Numbered from the stretch's first letter, positions 27,780-36,149 are shown. The stretch is DNA of 64,000 nt from Flavobacterium caeni (GCF_900101895.1 NZ_FMVF01000014.1:34305-98304), one strand, 5' to 3'. The notes: generated by a model from the letters alone, not told the origin. Translations and numbers: made by a program.

Positions 27780-29966
27780 ATGTCAACATTCCGTTCCGAG
27801 GCGCTGAAGGAAGCTTCCAGCAGAAAGCCGGTAAAATTTGAAGAGGCCGATAAAAAATCCGCGATTTTCGGCAGCAACGTATTCAACGACGCGGCGATGA
27901 AAAAATTCCTCACCTCGGATGCCTACAAAGGCGTAAAGGATGCCGTCCAGCACGGTACCAAGATTGACAGAAAATTGGCCGATTACATCGCCATGGGCAT
28001 GAAGGAGTGGGCGCTTGCCAAAGGCGTGACGCATTACACCCACTGGTTCCAGCCACTTACGGGTACTACGGCTGAAAAGCACGATGCGTTTTTCGAGACC
28101 GATTTCGAAGGCGGATCGGTAGAAAAATTCGGCGGCGGACAACTCGTGCAGCAAGAACCCGATGCATCGAGTTTCCCGAACGGCGGCATCCGCAATACGT
28201 TCGAGGCGCGTGGTTACACCGCTTGGGATCCGACTTCGCCGGCGTTTATTTTTGGAACGACGCTTTGTATTCCTACCGTTTTCATTTCGTACACGGGCGA
28301 AGCCCTTGATTACAAAACACCTTTGTTGCGTGCGCTTTCGGCGATTGACGAAGCGGCCACCGAAGTGTGCAAATACTTCGACAAAAATGTAAAAAAAGTA
28401 ACCCCGACTTTGGGTTGGGAGCAAGAATATTTCTTGGTCGACAAGGCGCTTGCCAACTCACGTCCGGACATTTTGCTTACGGGCAGGACTTTGTTGGGAC
28501 ACACCTCGGCCAAAGGACAGCAGTTGGAAGACCACTATTTTGGCTCGATCCCGACGCGCGTTTTGAACTACATGCGCGAACTCGAAGAAGAGTGTATGTA
28601 TTTGGGCATCCCGGTCAAGACGCGTCACAATGAGGTCGCGCCCAACCAGTACGAATTGGCACCGATCTTCGAAGAGACCAACCTGGCCGTAGACCACAAC
28701 TCGCTTTTGATGGACGTCATGCAAAAAGTGGCCGAGCGTCACGATTTCAAAGTGTTGTTCCACGAAAAGCCGTTCATGGGTGTCAACGGATCGGGCAAAC
28801 ACAACAACTGGTCGATGGCGACCGATACGGGTATCAACCTTTTGAGCCCAGGCAAGACGCCAATGAGCAACCTGCAATTTCTCACGTTCTTCATCAACAC
28901 GATCAAGGCCGTGAACGTATACGAATCGTTGTTGCGCGCATCGATCGCTACGGCATCGAACGACCACCGTTTGGGTGCCAACGAAGCGCCGCCTGCGATC
29001 ATCTCGGTATTCATCGGACAGCAGTTGACCAAAGTTCTCGAAGAACTCGAAGGCGTATCGACCGGCAAATTGTCGCCGGCAGAGAAAACCGATTTGAAAC
29101 TCAACGTCGTCGGAAAAATTCCAGATGTTTTGCTCGACAATACCGACCGTAACCGTACATCGCCGTTTGCGTTCACCGGAAACAAATTCGAATTCCGCGC
29201 CGTCGGTTCATCGGCCAACTGCGCCAACGCAATGACCACTTTGAACGCCATCGTGGCCAAGCAGTTGAAGGATTTCAAGAAAGAAGTCGACGCGCTCATC
29301 GACAAAAAAGGACTCAAGAAAGACGAGGCCGTGTTCAACGTTTTGCGCGAGTACATCAAGCAGTCGAAAAATATTTTGTTCGAAGGCGACGGCTACAGCG
29401 AAGCTTGGGAAAAAGAGGCCAAGAAACGCGGATTGAGCAACTTCAAGACCACGCCGGCCGCTTTGAAGGCCAAGGTGTCGAAGCAGGCGCTCGAATTGTT
29501 CGGCGAACTCAACATCATGAACCACGTCGAGGTCGAGGCACGTTACGAGATCGAACTCGAAGAATACACCAAAAAGATCCAGATTGAAGGACGTGTATTG
29601 GGCGACATTGCGAGAAACCACGTGATCCCGACGGCCATCCGTTACCAGAATACGCTTATCGAAAACGTCAAAGGTTTGAAGGAAATCTTTGGTAAGGATT
29701 TCGAGAAAGTGGCCAAGGAACAAATCGCGCTCATCAAGGAAATTTCGGCGCACATCGAAGGCATTAACTCGAAAGTAGATCAAATGACCGAGGCGCGCAA
29801 AAAAGCCAACAACTTGGGCGACGCACACAAAACAGCCGATGCGTACTGCGAAAAAGTGAAGCCTTATTTCGAAGTCATCCGCGAACATTGCGACAAACTC
29901 GAGTTGCTTGTAGACGACGAGATCTGGACACTGACCAAATACCGTGAATTATTGTTCACGAAATAA
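27780..29966 (+). CDS. glnN: type III glutamine synthetase
   Basis: 728-aa ATP-dependent ammonia-assimilating enzyme of the large GSIII class, typical of Bacteroidota. Present are the N-terminal GSIII domain (GVTHYTHWFQPLTG, residues 81-94), the catalytic beta-grasp/barrel residues in GWEQEYFLVD, KTRHNEVAPNQYELAPIFE and GVNGSGKHNNWSM, and the C-terminal helical GSIII extension. It acts as a dodecamer in the cytosol. Own promoter and terminator, so monocistronic. Confidence 0.95.
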   Translation: MSTFRSEALKEASSRKPVKFEEADKKSAIFGSNVFNDAAMKKFLTSDAYKGVKDAVQHGTKIDRKLADYIAMGMKEWALAKGVTHYTHWFQPLTGTTAEKHDAFFETDFEGGSVEKFGGGQLVQQEPDASSFPNGGIRNTFEARGYTAWDPTSPAFIFGTTLCIPTVFISYTGEALDYKTPLLRALSAIDEAATEVCKYFDKNVKKVTPTLGWEQEYFLVDKALANSRPDILLTGRTLLGHTSAKGQQLEDHYFGSIPTRVLNYMRELEEECMYLGIPVKTRHNEVAPNQYELAPIFEETNLAVDHNSLLMDVMQKVAERHDFKVLFHEKPFMGVNGSGKHNNWSMATDTGINLLSPGKTPMSNLQFLTFFINTIKAVNVYESLLRASIATASNDHRLGANEAPPAIISVFIGQQLTKVLEELEGVSTGKLSPAEKTDLKLNVVGKIPDVLLDNTDRNRTSPFAFTGNKFEFRAVGSSANCANAMTTLNAIVAKQLKDFKKEVDALIDKKGLKKDEAVFNVLREYIKQSKNILFEGDGYSEAWEKEAKKRGLSNFKTTPAALKAKVSKQALELFGELNIMNHVEVEARYEIELEEYTKKIQIEGRVLGDIARNHVIPTAIRYQNTLIENVKGLKEIFGKDFEKVAKEQIALIKEISAHIEGINSKVDQMTEARKKANNLGDAHKTADAYCEKVKPYFEVIREHCDKLELLVDDEIWTLTKYRELLFTK

Positions 29967-29983
29967 TTGATTATTTTGAATGG

Positions 29984-30015
29984 AAAAGCCCGCTGTTTTG
30001 AGCGGGCTTTTTTTG
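29984..30015 (+). terminator. intrinsic terminator after glnN
   Basis: AAAAGCCCGCT-GTTTTG-AGCGGGCTTTTTTT: a 10-bp stem and a long T tract. Confidence 0.9.
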
Positions 30016-30061
30016 TGCTTGGGATTTTTTGCGTATCTTTCGATAACCAACAAAATCCCGC

Positions 30062-30946
30062 ATGAAAGCACTTGCGCTATTTTTGTCGCTGTTTTTTTCT
30101 GTCGGAATCGCCGCACAGGAACAATTTTCGGTTTTTTTCGACAGCAACAAATTCGAACTCAAGAAATCCGAAAACGACAAACTCCAGGCCTGGATTGATG
30201 CACACACCCAGGACAAGATCGTGGCCATCAACGGCTATACCGACGAAGACGGCACGACGGGATTCAACGATACGCTCGCGCAAAAACGCGTGAACACCAT
30301 TTTTAAGGCGACCCACGGCAAGGTCAAGATACGCGACGATTTCAAGACACGCAGTTTTGGCGAGCAGCACAACCTGTCGAAGAACAAGGCCGAAAACCGC
30401 AAGGTCACGATTTATTTCATCGAAGCCAAAGACCTGCCACGCGAAAACGAAATCCTTGGGATCAAGCCCGAACCGCCCGTGGTCAAGGAAAAGCCGCCGG
30501 TGTTTTATCCCAAAAACATTGTGCTCGAAAATCCCGACGGTTCCAAAACCGAATTCCAACTCGATGTGGCCTTCATGAAACAGGTCGGAGAGGCCAAGGT
30601 GGGCGAGAAGCTCAAGATCGACAACCTCAATTTTATCATCAATACGTTTGCGGTGGTGCCCGAATCGCGGCGTAAATTGTATGAATTGTTGATTGTGATG
30701 GAGAAAAATCCGTCGTTGAAAATTGAAATCCAAGGGCATTTGTGCTGCATGCCTTCGGACAAACAGGATTTGTCGACCAAGCGCGCCAAGGCCATCCAGC
30801 AATTCCTGATCAAGAACGGTATCGCCAACGAACGTATTACCTACAAAGGTTTCGGCAGCAGCCAACCGATTTTCCCGATTCCCGAAAAGGACGAACCCCA
30901 ACGTGCGGCCAACCGGCGCGTCGAAATAGCCATCGTAGCCAATTGA
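30062..30946 (+). CDS. OmpA-family envelope protein with two OmpA-like domains (paralogue 1)
   Basis: 294 aa: signal peptide (cut near AAQ18), a first OmpA-like domain (about 22-125, FFDSNKFELKKSENDKL and LAQKRVNTI), a proline-rich linker (PEPPVVKEKPPVFYP) and a second OmpA-like domain (about 180-290). In the second, the peptidoglycan-binding GHTD motif reads GHLCC. One nt separates it from a paralogue with the same arrangement. Periplasmic or outer-membrane-associated peptidoglycan contact is inferred. Confidence 0.88.
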   Translation: MKALALFLSLFFSVGIAAQEQFSVFFDSNKFELKKSENDKLQAWIDAHTQDKIVAINGYTDEDGTTGFNDTLAQKRVNTIFKATHGKVKIRDDFKTRSFGEQHNLSKNKAENRKVTIYFIEAKDLPRENEILGIKPEPPVVKEKPPVFYPKNIVLENPDGSKTEFQLDVAFMKQVGEAKVGEKLKIDNLNFIINTFAVVPESRRKLYELLIVMEKNPSLKIEIQGHLCCMPSDKQDLSTKRAKAIQQFLIKNGIANERITYKGFGSSQPIFPIPEKDEPQRAANRRVEIAIVAN

Positions 30947-30947
30947 G

Positions 30948-31736
30948 ATGAGGGCCGCGTTATCCATACTGACGTTTTTGATTTCGGTCGCAACGATGGG
31001 ACAGCAGCGGTTGACGGTGTATTTCGACTTCAACAAACACGACATCAACCAAACGGCTTTGCAGCAACTCAATTCGTGGATCGCCGACAACGACCACATC
31101 ACGGTCGAGAAACTCTACGGATTTTGCGACTGGAAAGGCGGCAACCGCTACAACGATACGCTTTCGTTGCGTCGCATAGAAACGGTGCTCGGTTTTTTGC
31201 GGGAGAACAACATCAAGGTTAAGGAAGGGTATGAGTTCAAGGGATTCGGCGAAGATTTCGTGCAATCCAAAAACCAGGGCGAGAACCGCAAGGTGGTGAT
31301 CGTGTACCGTACCGATGCGCCCGAGCAAGAGGCCGTGACCCAGCGCAGCCAACCGACGTTGCAACAAAAAATCAAGGACGCCAAGACCGGCGATTACATC
31401 ACGCTCGACAACATCCAATTCTTTAACATGTCGCCGCGCGTGTTGCCCGAGTCCAAACCCGTTTTGTACGAACTTTTGTGCGCGTTACAGGACAATCCAA
31501 AACTGCGTATCGAAATCCAGGGACATATTTGTTGCCAACTCGAAGGCGACATCAACAATTTGTCGGTGATGCGTGCCCGCGCGATCTACAACTACTTGAT
31601 CTCGAAAAAAATTAACCGCAAACGGCTTTCGTACCGCGGTTTTGGCGTGACCAAGCCCATCCATCCGATTCCCGAGCAGAATACGCAACAGCAAAACGAG
31701 AACCGGCGCGTAGAGGTATTGATCGTGGAGCAGTAG
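30948..31736 (+). CDS. OmpA-family envelope protein with two OmpA-like domains (paralogue 2)
   Basis: 262 aa: signal peptide ending near MGQ, a first OmpA-like domain (YFDFNKHDINQTALQQL, LSLRRIETVLGF), a short linker and a second domain ending GFGVTKPIHPIPEQN. It keeps the same GHICC replacement as its neighbour, so the Cys pair is conserved between the tandem copies. Starts 1 nt after the upstream stop. Its TAG stop abuts the stop of the convergent DUF2200 gene directly. Confidence 0.88.
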   Translation: MRAALSILTFLISVATMGQQRLTVYFDFNKHDINQTALQQLNSWIADNDHITVEKLYGFCDWKGGNRYNDTLSLRRIETVLGFLRENNIKVKEGYEFKGFGEDFVQSKNQGENRKVVIVYRTDAPEQEAVTQRSQPTLQQKIKDAKTGDYITLDNIQFFNMSPRVLPESKPVLYELLCALQDNPKLRIEIQGHICCQLEGDINNLSVMRARAIYNYLISKKINRKRLSYRGFGVTKPIHPIPEQNTQQQNENRRVEVLIVEQ

Positions 31737-32093
31737 CTATGGACGCAAGATTTTTTCCATCGGCCTGCCCTTGGCCAATTCTTCGATGAGTTTGTCGAGG
31801 TAGCGTATTTGCCGCATGAGCGGATCGTCGATTTCCTCGATGCGGTAGCCGCAAATCACGCCCGTGATCTTGGGTGCGTTTGGATGCAATTGGGCTTGGC
31901 CGAAAAATGTCCTGAAATCGGTTTTGTCGTCAAGTATTCTTTGCAGGGCTTGGGCGTCGTAACCGGTGAGCCATTCGATGATTTGGTCGACTTCGGCCTT
32001 GGTGCGATTTTTTTTCTCGGCTTTGGCGATGTAATGCGGGTACACGCCCGCAAAACTCATCTTGAAAACCCGTTCGTTGTTGCTGTTGTTCAT
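31737..32093 (-). CDS. DUF2200 family protein
   Basis: 118-aa cytosolic protein with the DUF2200 pattern RVFKMSFAGVYPHYIAKAEKK followed by KAEVDQIIEWLTGYD. Function unknown. The ATG at 32093 is taken; the upstream part of the longer frame lies inside the YdeI gene. It is 17 nt downstream of that gene and probably co-transcribed. Confidence 0.88.
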   Translation of the reverse strand: MNNSNNERVFKMSFAGVYPHYIAKAEKKNRTKAEVDQIIEWLTGYDAQALQRILDDKTDFRTFFGQAQLHPNAPKITGVICGYRIEEIDDPLMRQIRYLDKLIEELAKGRPMEKILRP

Positions 32094-32110
32094 CGGTTTA
32101 GTTTTTGAAT

Positions 32111-32680
32111 TTAACGCGCAACCTGTTTCCAGCGTTTGCCCTGGGCGCTGTCGGCAATGACGCTTTCGAGCCGCGATAAACGCGTTTTTTCTTGTTTGGC
32201 CGTCATGATGAGGTGTGTCACTGTTTTGCGGTAGCCCGGCGGTTGTTTTTCCCAAAACGCCCACGCTTGTTTGTTGGCCTTGAATTGCTTTTCGAAAATG
32301 GGGTCGAGCATTTTGGGTGCCGATTCGTGCGAATAGATTTTGGATTTGCTTTCCTGGCGTTTGGCGAATGCGGCCATTCCTTCAGGACGCATGAGCCCTG
32401 CCTGCGTCAATTTTTCAACTTTGTCGATGTTCACCGCGCTCCAAATACTGCCGGGTTTGCGCGGTGTGATCCGGATGCACCAGCGCTCGGCGTCGATCGA
32501 TTTGCTGCGGCCGTCGATCCAACCAAAACACAACACCTGATCGACAAGTTCCGACCAAGACATGTTTTCCTTTTTCGTGCCTTTTTTGTACAAGCCGACG
32601 ATGAGTTCGGTTTGTTTGTCGTGGTTTTGTTCGAGCCAGTTTCGAAAGTCGTGTTGGTCTTTGAAGAAAAGTGGTTCCAA
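32111..32680 (-). CDS. YdeI/OmpD-associated family protein
   Basis: 189 aa. YdeI-family signature: LYKKGTKKENMSWSELVDQV, LCFGWIDGRSKSIDAERW and FTPRKPGS-like ITPRKPGSIWSAVN. The C-terminal half has the AFWEKQPPGYRKTVTHLI helix found in bacteriocin-protection/YdeI proteins. Function poorly defined. First gene of a two-gene unit with DUF2200. Confidence 0.88.
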   Translation of the reverse strand: MEPLFFKDQHDFRNWLEQNHDKQTELIVGLYKKGTKKENMSWSELVDQVLCFGWIDGRSKSIDAERWCIRITPRKPGSIWSAVNIDKVEKLTQAGLMRPEGMAAFAKRQESKSKIYSHESAPKMLDPIFEKQFKANKQAWAFWEKQPPGYRKTVTHLIMTAKQEKTRLSRLESVIADSAQGKRWKQVAR

Positions 32681-32696
32681 ATTATGATAAATGTTG

Positions 32697-32800
32697 TAAA
32701 GTCATAAAGTCATAAAGTCATAAAGTCATAAAGTCATAAAGTCATAAAGTCATAAAGTCGAACGCCGAATAACCGATTCACTGATTAAACAATTAACCGA
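32697..32800 (+). repeat. short-period intergenic repeat tract (8-bp ATAAAGTC units)
   Basis: About eight copies of ATAAAGTC (32702-32759), then GAACGCCGAATAACCGATT, then GATTAAACAATTAACCGACT words. The order mirrors 7770-7893 in reverse complement. It separates the YdeI gene start from dispersed element copy B. Confidence 0.75.
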
Positions 32801-32806
32801 CTCCAC

Positions 32807-32974
32807 AAACTTTAACAAAAAGTACAGAAAATTACTTCGTACAGTTCGCCCTTCGGGCTCGGGTCTGCTTGCATGGTAATTTTAAATTCCGTTGGGAATA
32901 CCTTACATTGCCCCCTTCCCATAGAACGAAGTTAGCATTTGTCGCGTTGTTTTCACTGTAGAAAAACTGTAAAG
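32807..32974 (+). repeat. dispersed intergenic element, copy B (long form)
   Basis: Shares with copy A the start AAACTTTAACAAAAAGTACAG, the CGCCC/GGGCTCGG hairpin insert, GGTA...TACC inverted words around AATTCCGTTGGG, TGCCCCCTTCCC and the end GAAAAACTGTAAA. Sequence between core and end has diverged. Non-coding. Confidence 0.75.
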
Positions 32975-32976
32975 TT

Positions 32977-33045
32977 AAAAGTCATAAAGTCGAACGTCGA
33001 ATAACCGAATAGCCGATTAAACGATTAAACAAACCCACGATTGCC
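32977..33045 (+). repeat. short-period intergenic repeat tract
   Basis: AAAAGTCATAAAGTC, then GAACGTCGAATAACCGAATAGCC, then GATTAAACGATTAAAC: the same word order as at 32697-32800, on the other side of element copy B. Confidence 0.65.
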
Positions 33046-33081
33046 GTCGTTCAAATTTAGTGAAAAAGTTCGATTGGTGCA

Positions 33082-33182
33082 GATCGCCCTAGCCCGCCCC
33101 GAAGCTTCGGGGGCAGCGGCATCCTTTTTTGTGAAGCAAAGCGGAACAAAAAAGATACAGCGAACAGCCGGAACCAGCTCCT
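33082..33182 (+). repeat. GCCCTAG...CAGCTCC dispersed repeat, left copy
   Basis: Begins GCCCTAGCCCG, contains a GCCCC-GAAGCTTC-GGGGGC hairpin, GGCATCCTTTT, an ACAAAAAAGAT segment and GCGAACAGCCGGAA, and ends CAGCTCC. A related copy in inverted orientation lies at 34436-34527, directly after purM. From general knowledge of flavobacterial genomes this kind of sequence is a common dispersed intergenic repeat, often at gene ends. Confidence 0.65.
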
Positions 33183-33232
33183 AAAACCATTCAAAATTCA
33201 AAATTCATCATTCAAAATTCACCATTCTAAAC

Positions 33233-33240
33233 TATCTTTG
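33233..33240 (+). promoter_or_regulatory. -7 box for purM
   Basis: TATCTTTG, a perfect TAnnTTTG, 17 nt before the ATG at 33258. Confidence 0.65.
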
Positions 33241-33257
33241 CCCCACAACAACACACT

Positions 33258-34436
33258 ATGAATCCAGATACTTCCAAAAGATACGCCCAGCGCGGCGTTT
33301 CGGCGGCCAAAGAAGACGTACATGCCGCGATCAAAAACATCGACAAAGGTCTATTCCCGAAGGCTTTTTGCAAAATCGTACCCGATCATTTGACGGGCGA
33401 CGAGAATTATTGCCTCGTGATGCATGCCGACGGCGCAGGAACCAAGTCTTCGCTTGCGTACATGTATTGGAAGGAAACCGGCGATCTGTCCGTCTGGAAA
33501 GGCATTGCGCAAGACGCGCTCATCATGAACATCGACGATTTGCTGTGTGTGGGCGCTACCAACAACATCATGCTGTCGAGCACCATCGGGCGCAACAAAA
33601 ACCTGATTCCGGGCGAAGTATTGTCGGCGATTATCAACGGCAGCGAAGAATTGATCGCCGAACTCCAATCGTTTGGCGTGACCATTCATTCCACGGGTGG
33701 CGAAACGGCCGATGTGGGCGATTTGGTACGCACAATCATCGTCGATTCTACGGTGACGGCCAGGATGAAACGCAGCGACGTGATCGACAATGCGAACATT
33801 GCGCCGGGCGATGTCATCGTCGGGCTTGCGTCTTTCGGGCAGGCCAACTATGAAACGGCGTACAACGGCGGGATGGGCAGCAACGGATTGACATCGGCAC
33901 GCCACGATGTGTTCGCGAAATACCTGGCCGAAAAATACCCCGAGAGTTTCGATGCGCAAGTGCCCAACGAACTCGTCTATTCGGGCAACGTCAAACTCAC
34001 CGATGCGGTCGAAGGTTCGCCGATCGACGCCGGGAAATTGGTGCTTTCCCCAACGCGGACGTATGCGCCGATCATCAAAAAAATCCTCGAAAAATATACC
34101 CCAAAAGACATCCACGGCATGGTGCATTGTTCGGGCGGCGCGCAAACCAAGATCTTGCATTTTGTAGAAAACCTGCACATCGTCAAGGACAATTTGTTCC
34201 CGGTGCCGCCGTTGTTCAAGCTCATTCAAGAACAATCCAAAACCGACTGGAAGGAGATGTACCAGGTGTTCAATTGCGGCCACCGCATGGAATTGTACGT
34301 GCCTGAAGCTATTGCTGGCGAAATCATCGAAATCTCGAAATCATTTGGCGTCGACGCGCAAATCGTGGGCCGCGTAGAAGCCGCCGATGTGAAAAAGTTG
34401 ACGATTGAGAGTGAATTTGGGACGTTTGTTTATTAG
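33258..34436 (+). CDS. purM: phosphoribosylformylglycinamidine cyclo-ligase (AIR synthetase)
   Basis: 392-aa ATP-dependent enzyme converting FGAM to AIR in purine synthesis. Motifs are RGVSAAKEDVHAAIK, MHADGAGTKSSLAYMYW, MNIDDLLCVGA (metal/ATP-binding), HSTGGETADVGDLV, and the C-terminal GHRMELYVP. Longer than the enterobacterial enzyme (about 345 aa) but typical of Bacteroidota. Monocistronic, and bracketed by two inverted dispersed repeats; the right one begins within the stop codon. Confidence 0.92.
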   Translation: MNPDTSKRYAQRGVSAAKEDVHAAIKNIDKGLFPKAFCKIVPDHLTGDENYCLVMHADGAGTKSSLAYMYWKETGDLSVWKGIAQDALIMNIDDLLCVGATNNIMLSSTIGRNKNLIPGEVLSAIINGSEELIAELQSFGVTIHSTGGETADVGDLVRTIIVDSTVTARMKRSDVIDNANIAPGDVIVGLASFGQANYETAYNGGMGSNGLTSARHDVFAKYLAEKYPESFDAQVPNELVYSGNVKLTDAVEGSPIDAGKLVLSPTRTYAPIIKKILEKYTPKDIHGMVHCSGGAQTKILHFVENLHIVKDNLFPVPPLFKLIQEQSKTDWKEMYQVFNCGHRMELYVPEAIAGEIIEISKSFGVDAQIVGRVEAADVKKLTIESEFGTFVY

Positions 34437-34527
34437 GAGCTGATTCCCGCTATCCGTTGCAATCTTTTACGACCTCCGCTGCGCTGTGGCCGCAAAAGGA
34501 TTTCCACTTCTATCGGGGCTAGGGCAT
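34436..34527 (-). repeat. GCCCTAG...CAGCTCC dispersed repeat, right copy (inverted)
   Basis: On the minus strand: TGCCCTAGCCCCGATAGAAG, AATCCTTTTGCGGCC, GCGGAGGTCGTAAAAGATT, GGATAGCGGGAATCAGCTCC. It starts at the last base of the purM stop codon and may act as its transcription terminator. Confidence 0.65.
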
Positions 34528-34577
34528 CCGCGTCCATTTAAAATTAGTCGTTTCAAACCGCGTTCAATCCTGCCTTC

Positions 34578-35168
34578 ATGCCAACCATCGATCCCAACCT
34601 CATTCTTGAAGACGACCACGTGTTGTTGCGTCCGCTGCAGCAATCGGACGTCGAAAACCTGTTGTATATTTCCGAAACCCAACCCGATACGTGGCATTAT
34701 TCGCTGGTTCGCGCGGCGGGTAGGGCCAATCTGGAACACTACATCGGTCTTGCGCTTGCCGCACGTGCGCAAGGCACCGAATTCCCGTTTGTGGTCATCG
34801 ACAAAACATCGGGGAAATACGCGGGCAGCACGCGTTTTTACGACATCAACTTCGCATTCAAGACCTTGCAGCTGGGTTATACCTGGTATGCCGAGGAGTT
34901 CCGCGGTACAAAACTCAACAAACGCTGCAAATTCCTGTTGCTGCAATACGCGTTCGAAACGCTCGGCATGGAACGCGTCGAGTTTCGCGCCGATGCCCAA
35001 AATGCGCGAAGCATCGCCGCTATGAAAAGCATCGGTTGTACCGTAGACGGCATACTGCGCAGCAACATGCCCACGGCCGAGGGTGGCCGCCGCGACAGTA
35101 TTGTTTTGAGCATCTTGAAGGAAGAGTGGTTTAACGGGGCGAAGGCAAATCTGCAGAAAAAACTTTAA
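34578..35168 (+). CDS. GNAT family N-acetyltransferase (RimJ/RimL-like)
   Basis: 196-aa acetyl-CoA-dependent acetyltransferase: VLLRPLQQSDVENL start, strand YAGSTRFYDINF, LQLGYTWYAEEFRGTKLNKR carrying the acetyl-CoA loop, and GMERVEFRADAQNARSIAAM. Substrate (protein N-terminus or antibiotic) unknown. Its last 38 nt overlap the convergent membrane-protein gene. Confidence 0.9.
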   Translation: MPTIDPNLILEDDHVLLRPLQQSDVENLLYISETQPDTWHYSLVRAAGRANLEHYIGLALAARAQGTEFPFVVIDKTSGKYAGSTRFYDINFAFKTLQLGYTWYAEEFRGTKLNKRCKFLLLQYAFETLGMERVEFRADAQNARSIAAMKSIGCTVDGILRSNMPTAEGGRRDSIVLSILKEEWFNGAKANLQKKL

Positions 35169-35598
35169 ATCCCATCAGTTGTGACGTCCAAATCAGCAAC
35201 GCGATTGCGGTGATGACCACGCAACGAAGAAAGAGTTTGTTGTAGTAGTCATCGAGCTCGGGTTTGTTTTTCTGGCTTCTGAGGATGAAGACGACGATCG
35301 TCAACGGAACGGCACCCATCAAACCGATCATGAGCATCATCATTGCGCCGGGCCAATGCATCAATGCGAACAGGATCCCGACCACGGGCGTCGACAAGAA
35401 CATGCCCGCAAAAATCGATGCGGCCGCGTTTTGGTCCTTGATAGTCTTTCCCGACAGGAAGTAAAACCCGAACGGAAAGTAAACCATCATCAGGATACCC
35501 AACGAAATGATAATGAAGAAGCTCCCGCCAGGCCAGTGTAGGAGCTTGAATAAAAGGCCGAGGATAAAAATGCTTCCGAGTATTTTTTCTGTTTTCAT
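35131..35598 (-). CDS. small membrane protein with GldL-like HWPG motifs
   Basis: 155 aa, four predicted transmembrane helices. Two internal repeats carry LFKLLHWPG (16-24) and LFALMHWPG (76-84), the motif that marks the transmembrane part of the gliding/T9SS motor protein GldL. It lacks the GldL cytoplasmic domain, so it is a relative or look-alike, not GldL. No partner genes are adjacent. The 3' end overlaps the GNAT gene by 38 nt on the opposite strand. Confidence 0.75.
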   Translation of the reverse strand: MKTEKILGSIFILGLLFKLLHWPGGSFFIIISLGILMMVYFPFGFYFLSGKTIKDQNAAASIFAGMFLSTPVVGILFALMHWPGAMMMLMIGLMGAVPLTIVVFILRSQKNKPELDDYYNKLFLRCVVITAIALLIWTSQLMGFKVFSADLPSPR

Positions 35599-35656
35599 AC
35601 TGGTTTGGTTGGATGGTCTACCAAATTAACAGTATTTATTTTGGAATCCAAATCAC

Positions 35657-35664
35657 TAAATTTG
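35657..35664 (+). promoter_or_regulatory. -7 box for the 146-aa protein gene
   Basis: TAAATTTG, a perfect TAnnTTTG, 17 nt before the ATG at 35682. Confidence 0.6.
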
Positions 35665-35681
35665 CAAAAAACAACAACACA

Positions 35682-36122
35682 ATGAAAGTGAATCCTAAAA
35701 ACGGTATCGACCAATTGCTCTTTGGCATGAGATTGCCCGATGTCATAGCCATTTACGGCCAACCCGACAAGCAATACAAAGACGAGGATGAGAATGCGAT
35801 TGCGCTTTTCAATCAAAGCAAAATGCGCCTGACTTTCTACATGGAAGAAGATTTTCGATTGGGATACATCATCGCTTCGGATGCCACTCTCGAATTGTTC
35901 GGCAACAAGATCATCGGCCGATCGCACGCAGCGGTAAAAAACGAATTGCACGAACAAGGCCTCCAAAAATGGACCAAGGAAGGTTATGATACCTACGAAA
36001 ACTGGTTCAACGAAGACCATTGGCTTGTCCTGCAAACCGAGTTCGACGAAATCGTCAAGGTAGAACTCGGCGCCATCATCAACGACAAGGACGAATTCGA
36101 CTGGAAATTCAAGACAAAATAA
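35682..36122 (+). CDS. hypothetical 146-aa protein
   Basis: Not recognised. Soluble alpha/beta protein, acidic, with SmpA-like wording at the N-terminus (NGIDQLLFGMRLPDVIAIYGQPD), then MRLTFYMEEDFRLGYIIASD and WLVLQTEFDEIVKVELG. No signal peptide. The ATG at 35682 fits the promoter; the longer frame from 35613 would start upstream of it. A bidirectional hairpin begins at its stop codon. Confidence 0.75.
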   Translation: MKVNPKNGIDQLLFGMRLPDVIAIYGQPDKQYKDEDENAIALFNQSKMRLTFYMEEDFRLGYIIASDATLELFGNKIIGRSHAAVKNELHEQGLQKWTKEGYDTYENWFNEDHWLVLQTEFDEIVKVELGAIINDKDEFDWKFKTK

Positions 36123-36143
36123 AAGGCCGCGATTGCGGCCTTT
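36122..36143. terminator. bidirectional intrinsic terminator
   Basis: AAAGGCCGC-GATT-GCGGCCTTT, a perfect 9-bp stem between two convergent genes, with A/T-rich flanks on both sides. Confidence 0.85.
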
Positions 36144-36149
36144 GTTTTA

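Noticed and set aside
32702..32759. ATAAAGTC repeats as a CRISPR array
   Set aside because: The unit is only 8 bp and units are contiguous without spacers; no cas genes are present in the window.
33082..34527. Inverted repeat pair around purM as an insertion sequence
   Set aside because: No transposase lies between the repeats, the copies are diverged, and the enclosed gene is an ordinary purine gene.
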